Of a stretch of DNA of 64,000 nucleotides, positions 47,223 to 56,610 are shown piece after piece. The stretch's first letter is position 1. Every line of letters begins with the position of its first letter. Made by a program: the position numbers and the translations under genes. The notes beneath the pieces are model-generated. The model had not been told where the DNA came from. It did not search any database and was given only the letters and a program-made list of their open reading frames with translations. This stretch comes from Paracoccus litorisediminis (GTDB lineage Bacteria; Pseudomonadota; Alphaproteobacteria; Rhodobacterales; Rhodobacteraceae), in NCBI RefSeq assembly GCF_009711205.1, contig NZ_WMIG01000006.1:62001-126000 (forward strand). Reading direction: 5' to 3'.

Positions 47223-48812
47223 TCAGTTGCCGCCACCCATGGCCTCAAGTGCCTTATTGATCTCCGCCTGAACCTGATCGATCGAGAAGCTGTCCGGCCG
47301 CTGCGCCGGTGGGAATTCCTTGAAGGTTGCAAGGAATTTCCCCACCTCGGCGGTTGCCGGAGCGACCAGATAGGCATGGTCCATCATCCAGTCGTAATAG
47401 GTGTTCGAGGTGATGTCGGCCCGTTCATAGGGGTCGGCACGCAGATCGAACATCTTGGGAAGACGCAGCTTGGTGAAGGGCTCGGCCCATATTCTCAGCG
47501 TCCCGGTCGCACGCTGCTCGGCGAAAACGAATTTCCAGTTTTCGTAACGCAATCCGACGACTTCGCCGTCATCATTGAAGTAGAAGAACTCGTTGCGTGC
47601 CCCTTCAGGCTGTTCGCCGGTCAGGTAGGGCAACTGGTTGTAGCCATCCAGATGATTCTTGTATTGCTTGCCGTTGATGGTGGTTCCGGCCAGCAGGCGG
47701 TCTTTGATGTCGGTGTCACCCACTGCCGCTAGGATCGTCGGGAACCAGTCAAGACCCGAGAATATGTCGTTGGCAACCGTATCCGGCTTGATGTGGCCGG
47801 GCCAGCGGATCATCGCAGGCACACGGAAAGCGCCTTCCCAGTTCGTGTTCTTCTCGCTGCGGAAGGGGGTGGTGCCGGCATCGGGCCACGAGTTCTGGTG
47901 CGGACCGTTGTCGGTGGTGTAGATGACGATGGTGTTGTCGGCGATGCCCAGATCATCAACCGCCTTGAGCAGTTCACCCACCACGGCATCATGTTCGATC
48001 ATGCCATCGGCATATTCGGTCAGTGCGGTCAGGCCCGGTGCACTACGATGTTCGTCGCGCACATGGGTGCGGAAGTGCATCCGTGTGGTGTTCATCCAAG
48101 TGAAGAACGGCTTCTTGGCATCCACCTGACGCTTCATGAAGTCGATGGCAGCGGCCGAGGTTTCGTCGTCGACCGTCTCCATCCGCTTGCGGGTCAGCGG
48201 GCCGGTATCCTCGATCTTGCCGTCGGCCGAGGACTTGATCACGCCGCGCGGACCCCATTGCTCGCGGAAGGCCGGATCCTGCGGATAATTGCGATTCTCG
48301 GGTTCCTCTTCGGCGTTCAGGTGATAGAGGTTGCCGAAAAATTCGTCGAAACCATGCGCCGTTGGCAGAAACTCGTCGCGGTCACCCAAGTGGTTCTTGC
48401 CGAACTGCCCGGTCGCGTAGCCCTGATCCTTCAGTGCGGATGCAATGGTCGCATCCGAGGCCTGCAATCCCGCATTGGCGCCGGGCAGCCCCACCTTGGA
48501 CAGGCCCGTACGGAACGTCGACTGGCCGGTAATGAAGGTCGAGCGACCCGCCGTGCAGCTTTGCTCGGCATAGTAGTCGGTAAAGATCATCCCCTCATTG
48601 GCGATGCGGTCGATATTGGGCGTCGTGTAGCCCATCAGGCCCTTGGTATAGGCCGAGATGTTGGCCTGCCCGATATCGTCGCCAAAGATGACAAGAATGT
48701 TGGGCTTGGCCCCCGCCTCGCCTGTCGCGGGCGCGGCTGGTGGCGTTTCCTGGGCCATAGCAAACCCTGCCACCATCACGGTTGCAAGGGTGCAGCCTAG
48801 CAGTCGAAGCAT
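47223..48812 (-). CDS. Periplasmic arylsulfatase
   Basis: A 529-residue type I sulfatase with signal peptide (MLRLLGCTLATVMVAGFAMA) and strong RBS (AAGGAG). Metal-site motif ILVIFGDDIGQANISAYT, then the formylglycine site SCTAGRSTFITGQ, a C-x-A-x-R variant of the sulfatase signature, and further sites QFGKNHLGDRDEF and YTTDNGPHQNSWPD. The Cys must be oxidised by a maturase not present in this window. Hydrolyses sulfate esters in the periplasm. Leftward, 95 bp upstream of the HAD gene. Confidence 0.9.
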   Translation of the reverse strand: MLRLLGCTLATVMVAGFAMAQETPPAAPATGEAGAKPNILVIFGDDIGQANISAYTKGLMGYTTPNIDRIANEGMIFTDYYAEQSCTAGRSTFITGQSTFRTGLSKVGLPGANAGLQASDATIASALKDQGYATGQFGKNHLGDRDEFLPTAHGFDEFFGNLYHLNAEEEPENRNYPQDPAFREQWGPRGVIKSSADGKIEDTGPLTRKRMETVDDETSAAAIDFMKRQVDAKKPFFTWMNTTRMHFRTHVRDEHRSAPGLTALTEYADGMIEHDAVVGELLKAVDDLGIADNTIVIYTTDNGPHQNSWPDAGTTPFRSEKNTNWEGAFRVPAMIRWPGHIKPDTVANDIFSGLDWFPTILAAVGDTDIKDRLLAGTTINGKQYKNHLDGYNQLPYLTGEQPEGARNEFFYFNDDGEVVGLRYENWKFVFAEQRATGTLRIWAEPFTKLRLPKMFDLRADPYERADITSNTYYDWMMDHAYLVAPATAEVGKFLATFKEFPPAQRPDSFSIDQVQAEINKALEAMGGGN

Positions 48813-49179
48813 GGTCGTTTCTCCTTGTAAGCGAAACAGCTCGATCAGTCTAGTTTGGTATTTATCGAATATGCTCAAAGAGCGCGTTGATCACCGGAAC
48901 AGGGGATTTGAAGGACGGGACGTCTTGCAATGCTGGGTCGGAAGAGTCGTGATCCGCACCTTGCCTACCTTTCCTCTGTGACGATTCCGAGTTGCCCGCA
49001 GTCTTCCGGGATGAGCGCAGGTTGTATCCGAATTAACAAACGGTCAAGTTTCTGCGCGCAAGTCATGAGGAATTTGATAAATTCCACTGCGTCGCAGCAT
49101 TTTGGCCGCAACGTCGTGCGGCCTTGCACCTTGACGTGATCCGTGGTTTCCAGCGCCCGGAACCCCCAGCGAGCTGGTA
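48813..49179. other. Gene-free region upstream of arylsulfatase and CYTH genes
   Basis: No open frame with family similarity in these 367 bp. The A/T-rich part around 48840-48880 should carry the arylsulfatase promoter; I cannot name a clear -35/-10 pair. The right half is ordinary GC-rich sequence leading into the CYTH gene. Confidence 0.5.
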
Positions 49180-49662
49180 ATGCCCAAAGAGATCGAGCGG
49201 AAATTCCTGATCGCCAATGACGATTGGCGCAAGGCCGTGACCCATCGGGTGCAGATCCGCGACGGGCTGGTGGCGGCCTGCGAAGGTCGCAAGATCCGTG
49301 TCCGTTTCTATGACCAAAGGGCAACGATCACGGTCAAGGGTCGCCGCAACGGCCTGAGCCGCGACGAGTTCGAATACGATATTCCGCCCGCCGATGCCGA
49401 AGCGATGCTGCGCGACCATTGTGGCGGCGACGTGCTGGAAAAGACCCGCCACCACATCCACCATGCCGGGCTGGATTGGGTCATCGACGAATATTTCGGG
49501 ATTCTCGCGGGCGTGTTGATCGCCGAGGTCGAATTGCCCTTTGAGGATATGCCGATCCAGCCTCCCGACTGGCTGGGCCGCGAAGTCACCGGCGATGACC
49601 GCTATCGCAAGATCAACATGCTGATCGACCGGCGCAACGCGCTGGCGGCGGAATCGGCCTAG
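49180..49662 (+). CDS. CYTH domain protein
   Basis: A 160-residue cytoplasmic protein with the full CYTH signature: EIERKFLI at the start, then KIRVRFYDQRATITVKG, RDEFEYDIP and WVIDEYFG and IAEVELP, the beta-strand residues forming the acidic/basic tunnel. Family members hydrolyse inorganic triphosphate or make cAMP; the short single-domain form fits a triphosphatase. The stop shares CTAG with the convergent IclR gene. Confidence 0.9.
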   Translation: MPKEIERKFLIANDDWRKAVTHRVQIRDGLVAACEGRKIRVRFYDQRATITVKGRRNGLSRDEFEYDIPPADAEAMLRDHCGGDVLEKTRHHIHHAGLDWVIDEYFGILAGVLIAEVELPFEDMPIQPPDWLGREVTGDDRYRKINMLIDRRNALAAESA

Positions 49663-50420
49663 CCCAGCAGCCCGCGCAGATCGGCCTGCAGCCGCAGCAG
49701 ATGTGGCAGGAAGCGGGCGCGCAGATCATCCACCGAGGCATGGCTGGCCGACAGCCCGACATTCACCGCCGCCACCACCCGTCCCCGCGCGTTCAGAAGC
49801 GGCACCGCAATCGAGCGCAGCCCGATCTCGACCTCCTGATCAATGACCGCGTGGCCGTCGCGGCGGACGCGCTGCAATTCCTCGCGCAGGGCCTCGGCGC
49901 TGGTCAGCGTATGCGTGGTGCGTGCCGGAAACGGTGCCAGCGCAAGGATCGCGTCCAGATCGGCATCGGGCAGCGCCGCCAGCATCACCCGCCCCATCGA
50001 GGTGCACCATGCCGGCAGGCGCGACCCCGGCATCAGCGCGATGGACATCACCCGGCGCTGCGCCGCGCGGGCGACATAAACGATTTCGGCCCCGTCCAGC
50101 ACCGAGACGGATGAGCTTTCGCCGATCTCCTCGGACAGGCGATCCAGATTGGGCTGCACGATCTGCGGCAAGGGCATCGTCGCCAGACAGGCCGTGCCCA
50201 GCCGCAGGATGCGCGGGGTCAGGGTAAAGAACTTGCCGTCGTAATCGGCGTAGCCGTGATGCGCCAAGGTCAGCAGGCAGCGCCGCGCCGTCGCCCTATC
50301 CAGCCCCGAGGCCGCAGCAACCTCGGTGATGGACTGGCGCGGATGCTCGGCGGTGAAGGTCTCGATCACGCTCAGCCCCTTGGCCAGACCGCCCATGATG
50401 TCGCGCTCATTGATGCTCAT
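49659..50420 (-). CDS. pcaR: IclR family regulator, PcaR-like
   Basis: A 253-residue IclR regulator. The HTH is GLAKGLSVIETFTAEHPRQSITEVAAASGLDRATARRCLLTL in pieces; the effector domain includes GESSSVSVLDGAEIVYVARA, PAWCTSMGRVMLAAL and VIDQEVEIGLRSIAVPLLN. These match the PcaR/PobR/PcaU group that responds to beta-ketoadipate or aromatic acids. It is divergent from pcaIJF across 125 bp with a long inverted repeat, supporting the name. Confidence 0.85.
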   Translation of the reverse strand: MSINERDIMGGLAKGLSVIETFTAEHPRQSITEVAAASGLDRATARRCLLTLAHHGYADYDGKFFTLTPRILRLGTACLATMPLPQIVQPNLDRLSEEIGESSSVSVLDGAEIVYVARAAQRRVMSIALMPGSRLPAWCTSMGRVMLAALPDADLDAILALAPFPARTTHTLTSAEALREELQRVRRDGHAVIDQEVEIGLRSIAVPLLNARGRVVAAVNVGLSASHASVDDLRARFLPHLLRLQADLRGLLG

Positions 50421-50433
50421 GTGCCGTCCTTGA

Positions 50434-50468
50434 TGTGCGATATGTCAACAAATACAGCATATCGCACA
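50434..50468. promoter_or_regulatory. PcaR-like operator overlapping the pcaI promoter
   Basis: TGTGCGATATG (50434-50444) and CATATCGCACA (50458-50468) are perfect 11-bp inverted repeats with a 13-nt spacer. A candidate -35 (TTGATG, 50430) and -10 (TACAGC) for pcaI, 17 nt apart, lie within the site, so a bound regulator would cover the promoter. Placement between pcaR-like and pcaIJF supports an IclR operator. Confidence 0.7.
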
Positions 50469-50545
50469 AACCGCATAGACGGAACAGCCATGGTTTGTGT
50501 AATCCACCAGCAGAAGCTTGCGGTTTCACCCGCAAAGGAGGATGC

Positions 50546-51280
50546 ATGGACAAGACGCTTCCCGATCTGGCCGCCGCCGTGGCGGGGATCGAAGACGGCA
50601 TGACGGTGATGATCGGTGGCTTTGGCGGCTCGGGCGCACCGATCGAGCTGATTCACGCGCTGATCGACCGCCATATCGCGACCGGCCACCCGACAAACCT
50701 GACGGTGGTCAACAACAACGCGGGCAATGGTCACGTCGGGCTGGCCGCGCTGATCGAACAGGGCATAGTCGCCAAGCTGATCTGTTCCTTCCCGCGTTCC
50801 GCCGATCCGCGCGTCTTCACCGATCTGTATCTGGCCGGAAAGATCGAGCTGGAACTGGTCCCGCAGGGCACTTTGGCCGAGCGTATCCGCGCGGGCGGCG
50901 CAGGCATCCCGGCCTTCTACACCCCCACCAGCTACGGCACCGATCTGGCCCGCGGCAAGAAGATCGAGGAATTCGAGGGGCGTCCCTATGTGCAGGAACG
51001 CTGGCTCAAGGCCGATTACGCGCTGGTCAAGGCCGACAAGGGCGACCGTCTGGGCAACCTGACCTATCGCATGGCGGCGCGGAACTTCGGTCCGCTGATG
51101 TGCATGGCCGCGAAAACCGCCATTGTGCAGGTCAGCCAACTGGTCGAGCCGGGCACCATCGACCCGGAAACCGTCATCACCCCCGGCATATTCGTCCAAG
51201 GCCTCGTCGAGGTCGCGAACCCCGCGCAGGAAGAAGACCTGAACCGCGCCAATGCCGTCTATCCGGAGCCCGTCCAATGA
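50546..51280 (+). CDS. pcaI: 3-oxoadipate CoA-transferase subunit A
   Basis: A 244-residue CoA-transferase alpha subunit. ATG 50546 has a near-perfect RBS (AAAGGAGG). Motifs: MIGGFGGSGAPIELIHALI (CoA binding), VVNNNAGNGHVGLAALIEQG and GIPAFYTPTSYGTDLARGKK. With PcaJ it moves CoA from succinyl-CoA to beta-ketoadipate in the protocatechuate/catechol pathway. Generic SCOT activity is possible, but the pcaF neighbour and pcaR-like gene favour PcaI. ATGA overlap with pcaJ. Confidence 0.9.
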   Translation: MDKTLPDLAAAVAGIEDGMTVMIGGFGGSGAPIELIHALIDRHIATGHPTNLTVVNNNAGNGHVGLAALIEQGIVAKLICSFPRSADPRVFTDLYLAGKIELELVPQGTLAERIRAGGAGIPAFYTPTSYGTDLARGKKIEEFEGRPYVQERWLKADYALVKADKGDRLGNLTYRMAARNFGPLMCMAAKTAIVQVSQLVEPGTIDPETVITPGIFVQGLVEVANPAQEEDLNRANAVYPEPVQ

Positions 51281-51945
51281 CCAAACTGACCTCGACTCAG
51301 ATCGCATGGCGCGCGGCGCAGGACATTGACGATGGCGCCTATGTCAACCTTGGCATCGGCTTCCCCGAGATGGTGGCGAAATTCCAACCTCCGGGCCGTC
51401 AGGCGATCTTTCACACCGAAAACGGCATCCTCGGCTTTGGCGAGGCCCCTGCGCCGGGCCTTGAGGATTGGGACCTGATCAACGCGGGGAAAAAAGCGGT
51501 GACGCTGAAGCCCGGCACGGCGTTTTTCCACCATGCCGACAGCTTTGCGATGGTGCGCGGCGGACATCTGGATGTCGCGATCCTTGGTGCCTATGAGGTC
51601 GCGGAAAACGGCGATCTGGCGAATTGGTCCACCGGTCCTAAGGGCGTTCCCGCCGTCGGCGGCGCAATGGATCTGGTCCATGGCGCGAAACGCGTGGCCG
51701 TCATCACCGAGCATGTGACCAAGGACGGCAAGCCGAAGCTGGTGCAGAAATGCGCGCTGCCGCTGACCGGGGTGGGCTGCGTCACCCGCGTCTATACCTC
51801 GCTGGCGGTGGTGGACATTCAGGACGGCCATTTCGTGCTGCGCGAAAAGCTGGCAGGCCTGTCCTTTGACGAATTGCAGTCCCTGACGGGCGCGACCCTG
51901 CATCTGGACGGCGACGTGGCCGACCTGATCGTGCCGGAGCTTTGA
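51277..51945 (+). CDS. pcaJ: 3-oxoadipate CoA-transferase subunit B
   Basis: A 222-residue CoA-transferase beta subunit with the catalytic Glu in FHTENGILGFGEAP. Further motifs: YVNLGIGFPEMVAKF, HHADSFAMVRGGHLDVAILGAYEV and LTGVGCVTRVYT. It overlaps pcaI by four bases and ends 1 nt before pcaF. Length and motif order are those of a beta subunit. Confidence 0.9.
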   Translation: MTKLTSTQIAWRAAQDIDDGAYVNLGIGFPEMVAKFQPPGRQAIFHTENGILGFGEAPAPGLEDWDLINAGKKAVTLKPGTAFFHHADSFAMVRGGHLDVAILGAYEVAENGDLANWSTGPKGVPAVGGAMDLVHGAKRVAVITEHVTKDGKPKLVQKCALPLTGVGCVTRVYTSLAVVDIQDGHFVLREKLAGLSFDELQSLTGATLHLDGDVADLIVPEL

Positions 51946-51946
51946 G

Positions 51947-53146
51947 ATGACCGAAGTCTTTATCTGCGACTATATCCGCACCCCCATCGGCCGCTTCGGC
52001 GGCGCGCTGTCCGCGGTCCGGGCCGATGATCTGGGCGCGATCCCGCTGCGCGCGTTGATGGAGCGTAGCCCATCGGTCGACTGGGCCGCCGTCGATGACG
52101 TGATCTATGGCTGCGCCAATCAGGCGGGCGAGGATAACCGCAACGTCGCCCGGATGTCGGCGCTGCTGGCGGGCCTGCCGATCGAAGTCTCGGGAACGAC
52201 GATCAACCGGCTTTGCGGCTCGGGCATGGATGCGATCCTTGCCGCCGCCCGCGCGATCAAGGCAGGCGAGGCCGAGCTGATGATCGCGGGCGGGGTCGAG
52301 TCGATGTCGCGCGCGCCCTTTGTCATGCCCAAGGCCGAGACGGCGTTCAGCCGCCATGCCGAGATCCACGACACCACCATCGGCTGGCGTTTCGTCAACC
52401 CGCTGATGAAAAAGCAATATGGCGTCGATTCCATGCCCCAGACCGGGCAGAACGTCGCCGATGATTTTGGCATCTCGCGCGAGGATCAGGACGCGATGGC
52501 GCTGGCATCGCAGGCCAAGGCCGCGAGCGCTCAGTCCAATGGGCGGCTGGCGCAGGAAATCACTTCGGTCACCATCCCCCAACGCAAGGGCGATCCCGTC
52601 GTGGTGGACCGCGACGAGCATCCCCGCGCCACCACGCTGGAGACGCTGGCCAAGCTGAAACCCCTGTTCGAGGGCGGGTCGGTCACGGCGGGCAATGCCT
52701 CGGGCGTGAATGACGGGGCGGCGGCGCTTATCCTTGCCTCGGAAGCGGCGGTGCGGAAATACGGCCTGACCCCCATCGCCCGGATTCTGGGCGGGGCCAC
52801 GGCAGGGGTTCCGCCACGCATCATGGGAATCGGTCCGGCCCCCGCATCGCAGAAGCTGATGGCGCGACTGGGGCTGACTCAGGCCGATTTCGACGTGATC
52901 GAGCTGAACGAGGCCTTTGCCGCCCAAGGTCTGGCGACTTTGCGCCAGCTTGGCATTGCCGATGACGACCCGCGCGTGAACCGCAATGGTGGCGCTATCG
53001 CGCTGGGACATCCCTTGGGTATGTCAGGCGCTCGCATCACCGGGACGGCAGCTCAGGAATTGCAGATAACCGGCGGGAAACGCTCGCTTTCGACGATGTG
53101 CATTGGTGTGGGCCAAGGCATCGCCATCGCACTGGAACGGGTCTGA
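51947..53146 (+). CDS. pcaF: Beta-ketoadipyl-CoA thiolase
   Basis: A 399-residue thiolase. Active sites: nucleophile Cys in [11 protein letters not shown] (~90), His in [16 protein letters not shown] (~355) and second Cys in [12 protein letters not shown] (~387). It splits beta-ketoadipyl-CoA into succinyl-CoA and acetyl-CoA, closing the pathway. The position after pcaIJ supports the specific name over a general acetyl-CoA acetyltransferase. A strong terminator follows. Confidence 0.92.
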   Translation: MTEVFICDYIRTPIGRFGGALSAVRADDLGAIPLRALMERSPSVDWAAVDDVIYGCANQAGEDNRNVARMSALLAGLPIEVSGTTINRLCGSGMDAILAAARAIKAGEAELMIAGGVESMSRAPFVMPKAETAFSRHAEIHDTTIGWRFVNPLMKKQYGVDSMPQTGQNVADDFGISREDQDAMALASQAKAASAQSNGRLAQEITSVTIPQRKGDPVVVDRDEHPRATTLETLAKLKPLFEGGSVTAGNASGVNDGAAALILASEAAVRKYGLTPIARILGGATAGVPPRIMGIGPAPASQKLMARLGLTQADFDVIELNEAFAAQGLATLRQLGIADDDPRVNRNGGAIALGHPLGMSGARITGTAAQELQITGGKRSLSTMCIGVGQGIAIALERV

Positions 53147-53200
53147 CGCACAGGTCTGCGAAGACGGCCTTTCAGCCGCCATACCTTTCGTGATCACAAG

Positions 53201-53239
53201 ACACGCAGCCATCCTTGCACGGATCGCTGCGTGTTTTTT
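53201..53239 (+). terminator. Rho-independent terminator of pcaIJF
   Basis: ACACGCAGC-C-ATCC (53201-53214) pairs with GGAT-C-GCTGCGTGT (from 53221), followed by a run of six to seven T residues ending at 53239. This is the clearest intrinsic terminator in the window, 55 bp after the pcaF stop. Confidence 0.85.
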
Positions 53240-53240
53240 C

Positions 53241-53269
53241 TTGACGGCAAAGTGATCCTGCCCCTAACA
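53241..53269 (+). promoter_or_regulatory. Possible promoter of the permease-asparaginase pair
   Basis: TTGACG (53241) and CTAACA (53264) are spaced by 17 nt, directly after the pcaF terminator and ~93 bp before the permease start. The -35 is good, the -10 mediocre. Inference from sequence only. Confidence 0.35.
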
Positions 53270-53361
53270 CGCCGCAATCTGTCAGACAGCTTTTCAGATC
53301 CAAGGTGGTGCGGCCGGGACCAAGCGTGTCCCGCGCCGAAGGAGGAAGGAACAAGTTCACG

Positions 53362-54825
53362 ATGTCAGCATCCAGTGACAATCCAACGCCCTCGGAAGGG
53401 CATGTCTACCGCGAGGAGGAGGCCGGCTTTCACAAGGAGCTGAAGCCGAGGCAAATCCAGATGATCGCCATCGGCGGCGCCATCGGCACCGGCCTTTTCC
53501 TTGGTGCAGGCGGGCGTCTGGCCACGGCCGGCCCCTCTCTGGTCCTTGTCTATGCCCTGTGCGGCTTTTTCGCGTTCCTCGTGCTGCGCGCCTTGGGCGA
53601 GCTGATCATGCACCGGCCCAGTTCGGGGTCGTTCGTGTCCTATGCCCGCGAGTTCTACGGCGAGAAGCTCGCCTTCGCCGCGGGCTGGATGTATTGGCTG
53701 AACTGGGCCATGACCTCGGTCGCGGATGTCACCGCCGTCGCGGTCTACATGAATTTCTTCAAGGCCTATGTGCCGTGGATGGCCGGCATCGACCAATGGG
53801 TCTTTGCCTTGGGCGCGCTGGTCATCGTGCTGGCGATGAACATGCTTTCGGTCAAGGTCTTTGGCGAACTTGAGTTCTGGTTCAGCCTGATCAAGGTCCT
53901 GTCGCTGGTCACCTTCCTTTGCGTCGGCATCTGGTTCGTGCTGACCGGCACGCCGGTCGCAGGCCATGTTCCGGGGCTGCATCTGATCTCGGAAGGCGGC
54001 GGCATGTTCCCGCATGGCATCCTGCCCGCGATGCTGGTGATTCAGGGCGTCGTCTTCGCCTATGCCTCGGTCGAGCTGATCGGTACTGCGGCGGGCGAGA
54101 CCGAGGACCCGCGCGAGGTCATGCCCCGCGCCATCCGCACCGTCGTGCTGCGCCTTGTCGTCTTCTATGTCGGCTCGGTCCTGCTGCTGTCACTGCTGCT
54201 GCCCTATACCGCCTATAAATCGGGCGAGAGCCCCTTCGTTACCTTCTTCGGCGCGATCGGCGTCGAGGGTGCGGACATCATCATGAACCTCGTGGTGCTG
54301 ACGGCGGTGCTGTCCTCGCTGAATGCGGGCCTGTATTCCACCGGGCGCATCCTGCATTCGATGGCGGTTTCCGGCTCGGCCCCGGCAGTTCTGGGTCGCA
54401 TGAACCGTCAGGGCGTGCCCTATATGGGCATCGCGGTGACCGCCGCGGTGACGGTTCTGGGTGTGGTGATGAACGGCCTTGTGCCCGATGCCGCCTTCGA
54501 GATCGCGATGAATGTCGCGGCGCTCGGCATCATCACCGCATGGGGCGTCATCGTGCTGTGCCAGCTGAAGCTGTGGCATCTGTCGCGGCAGGGCAAGATC
54601 CAGCGCCCCGATTTCCGCATGTTCGGCGCGCCCTTCACCGGCATCCTGACCCTGGCCTTCCTGCTGGGCGTGGTGGTGCTGATGGCCTTTGATTACCCGA
54701 TCGGGACCTGGACCGTCGCGTCGCTGCTGGTCATCGTCCCCGCTCTGATCATAGGTTGGCATATGTCGCGCGACCGCATCCATGCCATTTCCCGCGCACA
54801 TGGAGAAACGGAGTTCCGGCTTTGA
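53362..54825 (+). CDS. Amino acid permease, AnsP/GABP type
   Basis: A 487-residue APC-superfamily permease with 12 helices. The N-terminal motif [33 protein letters not shown] is characteristic of the amino-acid transporter (AAT) family and [21 protein letters not shown] is the conserved loop. ATG 53362 follows GGAGGAAGGAAC; a 19-residue extension from 53305 is less likely. Coupled to an asparaginase gene, so L-asparagine is the likely substrate, although proline, GABA or other permeases share these motifs. Confidence 0.87.
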   Translation: MSASSDNPTPSEGHVYREEEAGFHKELKPRQIQMIAIGGAIGTGLFLGAGGRLATAGPSLVLVYALCGFFAFLVLRALGELIMHRPSSGSFVSYAREFYGEKLAFAAGWMYWLNWAMTSVADVTAVAVYMNFFKAYVPWMAGIDQWVFALGALVIVLAMNMLSVKVFGELEFWFSLIKVLSLVTFLCVGIWFVLTGTPVAGHVPGLHLISEGGGMFPHGILPAMLVIQGVVFAYASVELIGTAAGETEDPREVMPRAIRTVVLRLVVFYVGSVLLLSLLLPYTAYKSGESPFVTFFGAIGVEGADIIMNLVVLTAVLSSLNAGLYSTGRILHSMAVSGSAPAVLGRMNRQGVPYMGIAVTAAVTVLGVVMNGLVPDAAFEIAMNVAALGIITAWGVIVLCQLKLWHLSRQGKIQRPDFRMFGAPFTGILTLAFLLGVVVLMAFDYPIGTWTVASLLVIVPALIIGWHMSRDRIHAISRAHGETEFRL

Positions 54826-55745
54826 CAAGCCCGCAAAAATTGCCACTCGTCGCGGTCATCGCGACGGGGGGAACCATTGCCAGCCGCAAGGGCGCCGAGG
54901 GCGCGGCCAGCCCTGCCCTGACCGGGCAGGATCTGCTGGACCTGCTGCCCCCCCTGCCCCTGCGTCTGCGCGCGGTCGAGCTGCTGGCCAAGGATTCCTC
55001 GACCCTCACCCTTGCCGACATGCAAGGCATCAGCGACGAGGTCGGCCGCCAGCTGGCAGACCCCGACATTGCCGGAGTCGTCATCCTGCACGGGACCGAC
55101 GCGATGGAGGAAACCGCGCTGCTGGTGCGGCTGCAGAACCATGCACAAAAACCTGTTGTCTTTACCGGGGCACAATTCTCGGCCGACAGCACCGCACCCG
55201 ACGGGCCCGCAAATCTTGCGCACGCCGTGCAATTGGCGCTGTCTGGGAATGGCGTTCGGCTGGCCTTTGGCGGACAGGTGCTGCCGGTCTGGGGGCTTTA
55301 CAAGGCAGGCACCGACCGTGCCGACGCCTTTGCCCTGGCGGGCTCGGCTGATCCCGAACTTCCGCCTCTGCCCGCACCGATTGGCGGGTTGCGCATCGAC
55401 CTGATCGCCGTTCATCCGGGTGCTGACGCGGTGCATCTGGACGCAAGCTTAGCTGCGGGTGCGCAGGGCATCGTCCTTGTGGCGCTGGGTTCCGGCAATG
55501 CCACACCCCAGATCGTGGCGGGCGTTACCCGCGCCCTTGCCGCAGGTGTGCCCGTCGTCACCTCAAGCCGTGTCCCGGAAGGAGTGCTTACCCCGACCTA
55601 TGGCGGCGGCGGTGGCGGTCACGATCTGCAAGCCGCAGGGGCGATCCATTCCCGGCTTCTGCGCCCCGGACAGGCCCGCATCCTGCTGGCCGCGCTGATT
55701 GCCAACGGCGCATCATCGGACCAGATCGCGCAGGCTTTCGCCTGA
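54822..55745 (+). CDS. L-asparaginase
   Basis: A 307-residue type I/II asparaginase. Catalytic triad sites: first Thr in [12 protein letters not shown] and second Thr with Asp in [16 protein letters not shown]; Lys in [10 protein letters not shown] is replaced by family variation. No signal peptide, so cytoplasmic. The start is TTG 54822, overlapping the permease stop (TTTGA) with CGGAG eight bases upstream; a longer frame from 54756 would lie in the permease gene. Deamidates asparagine to aspartate plus ammonia, working with the upstream permease. Confidence 0.9.
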   Translation: MTSPQKLPLVAVIATGGTIASRKGAEGAASPALTGQDLLDLLPPLPLRLRAVELLAKDSSTLTLADMQGISDEVGRQLADPDIAGVVILHGTDAMEETALLVRLQNHAQKPVVFTGAQFSADSTAPDGPANLAHAVQLALSGNGVRLAFGGQVLPVWGLYKAGTDRADAFALAGSADPELPPLPAPIGGLRIDLIAVHPGADAVHLDASLAAGAQGIVLVALGSGNATPQIVAGVTRALAAGVPVVTSSRVPEGVLTPTYGGGGGGHDLQAAGAIHSRLLRPGQARILLAALIANGASSDQIAQAFA

Positions 55746-55799
55746 CCGCAAGCAGCCGGGCCCTCCGCAGCTTCTTTCTTGCTTAAATATCCCGGGGGA

Positions 55800-55834
55800 C
55801 GCCCGCCCGGCCCCATTGAGGGGTCGGGCGGGCG
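55800..55834. terminator. Long GC-rich hairpin after asparaginase
   Basis: CGCCCGCCCG-G-CCCC pairs with GGGG-T-CGGGCGGGCG around ATTGA. It follows TTAAATATCCCGGGGG (from 55782) and precedes GGGGGCGGAGCCCCC. I recall such strings as common intergenic elements in Rhodobacterales. It sits between two convergent genes and can serve both, although there is no U-run. Confidence 0.55.
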
Positions 55835-55861
55835 GGGGGGGCGGAGCCCCCGGCACCACCC

Positions 55862-56503
55862 CTACAATCCGAAAATCTGTCCGATCGGCTCATCTGAGGC
55901 CAAGCGCCGGTTCCATTCGGCCTCCAGCACCAGTTTTGCTTCGGCCCGGTCGATCAGCGCCGCAGCCTGCGCCGGGGTCAGTGCAGCCAAACCATCGTCA
56001 TCGCCGATGATCAGGTCGCCAGAACTGACCGGGCAACCACCGATGGTCACCGGAACATTGACCTCGGTTCCCGCGGCCCCGATCGGTCCGCGCGGATTGA
56101 TATGCCGGGCATAGACCGACAGGCCCGTCATTTCGGCCAGCGCGCCGGTATCGCGGACCGCACCATCACAGACGATCCCAGCCACGCCGATACGGTGCAG
56201 GTGACCGCCCAGCACATCCCCGATCATCGCCCATTCCGCAACACCGGCAGCGTCGATCACCAGAACCTCGCCCGCCGCGATCACACCAATCGCCCGCAAA
56301 ACCGGGCCAAAATCCGGCGCGGCACAACGCGCGGTGACCGCCCGTCCAAACAAGGCGGGCTGCCGGCCAGCGGGGCAAAGCGGGCGGATGGCGATGTCGA
56401 TCTGACACTCGGCCGCCAGATCGACAATCACCGGGACCGGGATACGCCGCCAGCGTTCGATCAGATCCTGCGGAATTTCAGCACTCTCAGCCGCGATACT
56501 CAC
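55862..56503 (-). CDS. RraA family protein (aldolase/decarboxylase-like)
   Basis: A 213-residue protein with the RraA / HMG-aldolase fold. The key metal/pyruvate motif G-x20-R-D is visible as GGHLHRIGVAGIVCDGAVRD, preceded by VLVIDAAGVAEWAMIGDV. GTG 56503 is chosen because GGAGGA lies seven bases upstream; the frame extends further but without family similarity. Homologues split 4-hydroxy-4-methyl-2-oxoglutarate or decarboxylate oxaloacetate. It is 107 bp downstream of the giant helicase gene and on the same strand, probably separate because of the hairpin between them. Confidence 0.85.
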   Translation of the reverse strand: MSIAAESAEIPQDLIERWRRIPVPVIVDLAAECQIDIAIRPLCPAGRQPALFGRAVTARCAAPDFGPVLRAIGVIAAGEVLVIDAAGVAEWAMIGDVLGGHLHRIGVAGIVCDGAVRDTGALAEMTGLSVYARHINPRGPIGAAGTEVNVPVTIGGCPVSSGDLIIGDDDGLAALTPAQAAALIDRAEAKLVLEAEWNRRLASDEPIGQIFGL

Positions 56504-56568
56504 CACCTGCTCCTCCGGTTTCTGGCAAATCGCGGGCAAGGTGGCCCGGATCGCGAGCAGCTTGAAGC

Positions 56569-56595
56569 CCCTTTCGCCACCTGCTGGCGAAAGGG
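56569..56595 (-). terminator. Terminator of the giant helicase gene
   Basis: CCCTTTCGCCA and TGGCGAAAGGG form a perfect 11-bp stem with a five-base loop, 15 bp after the stop of the leftward helicase gene. There is no strong U-run on the minus strand (GGCTTCAAG follows), so efficiency is uncertain. Confidence 0.55.
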
Positions 56596-56610
56596 CGCTT
56601 TTCAACTTGC

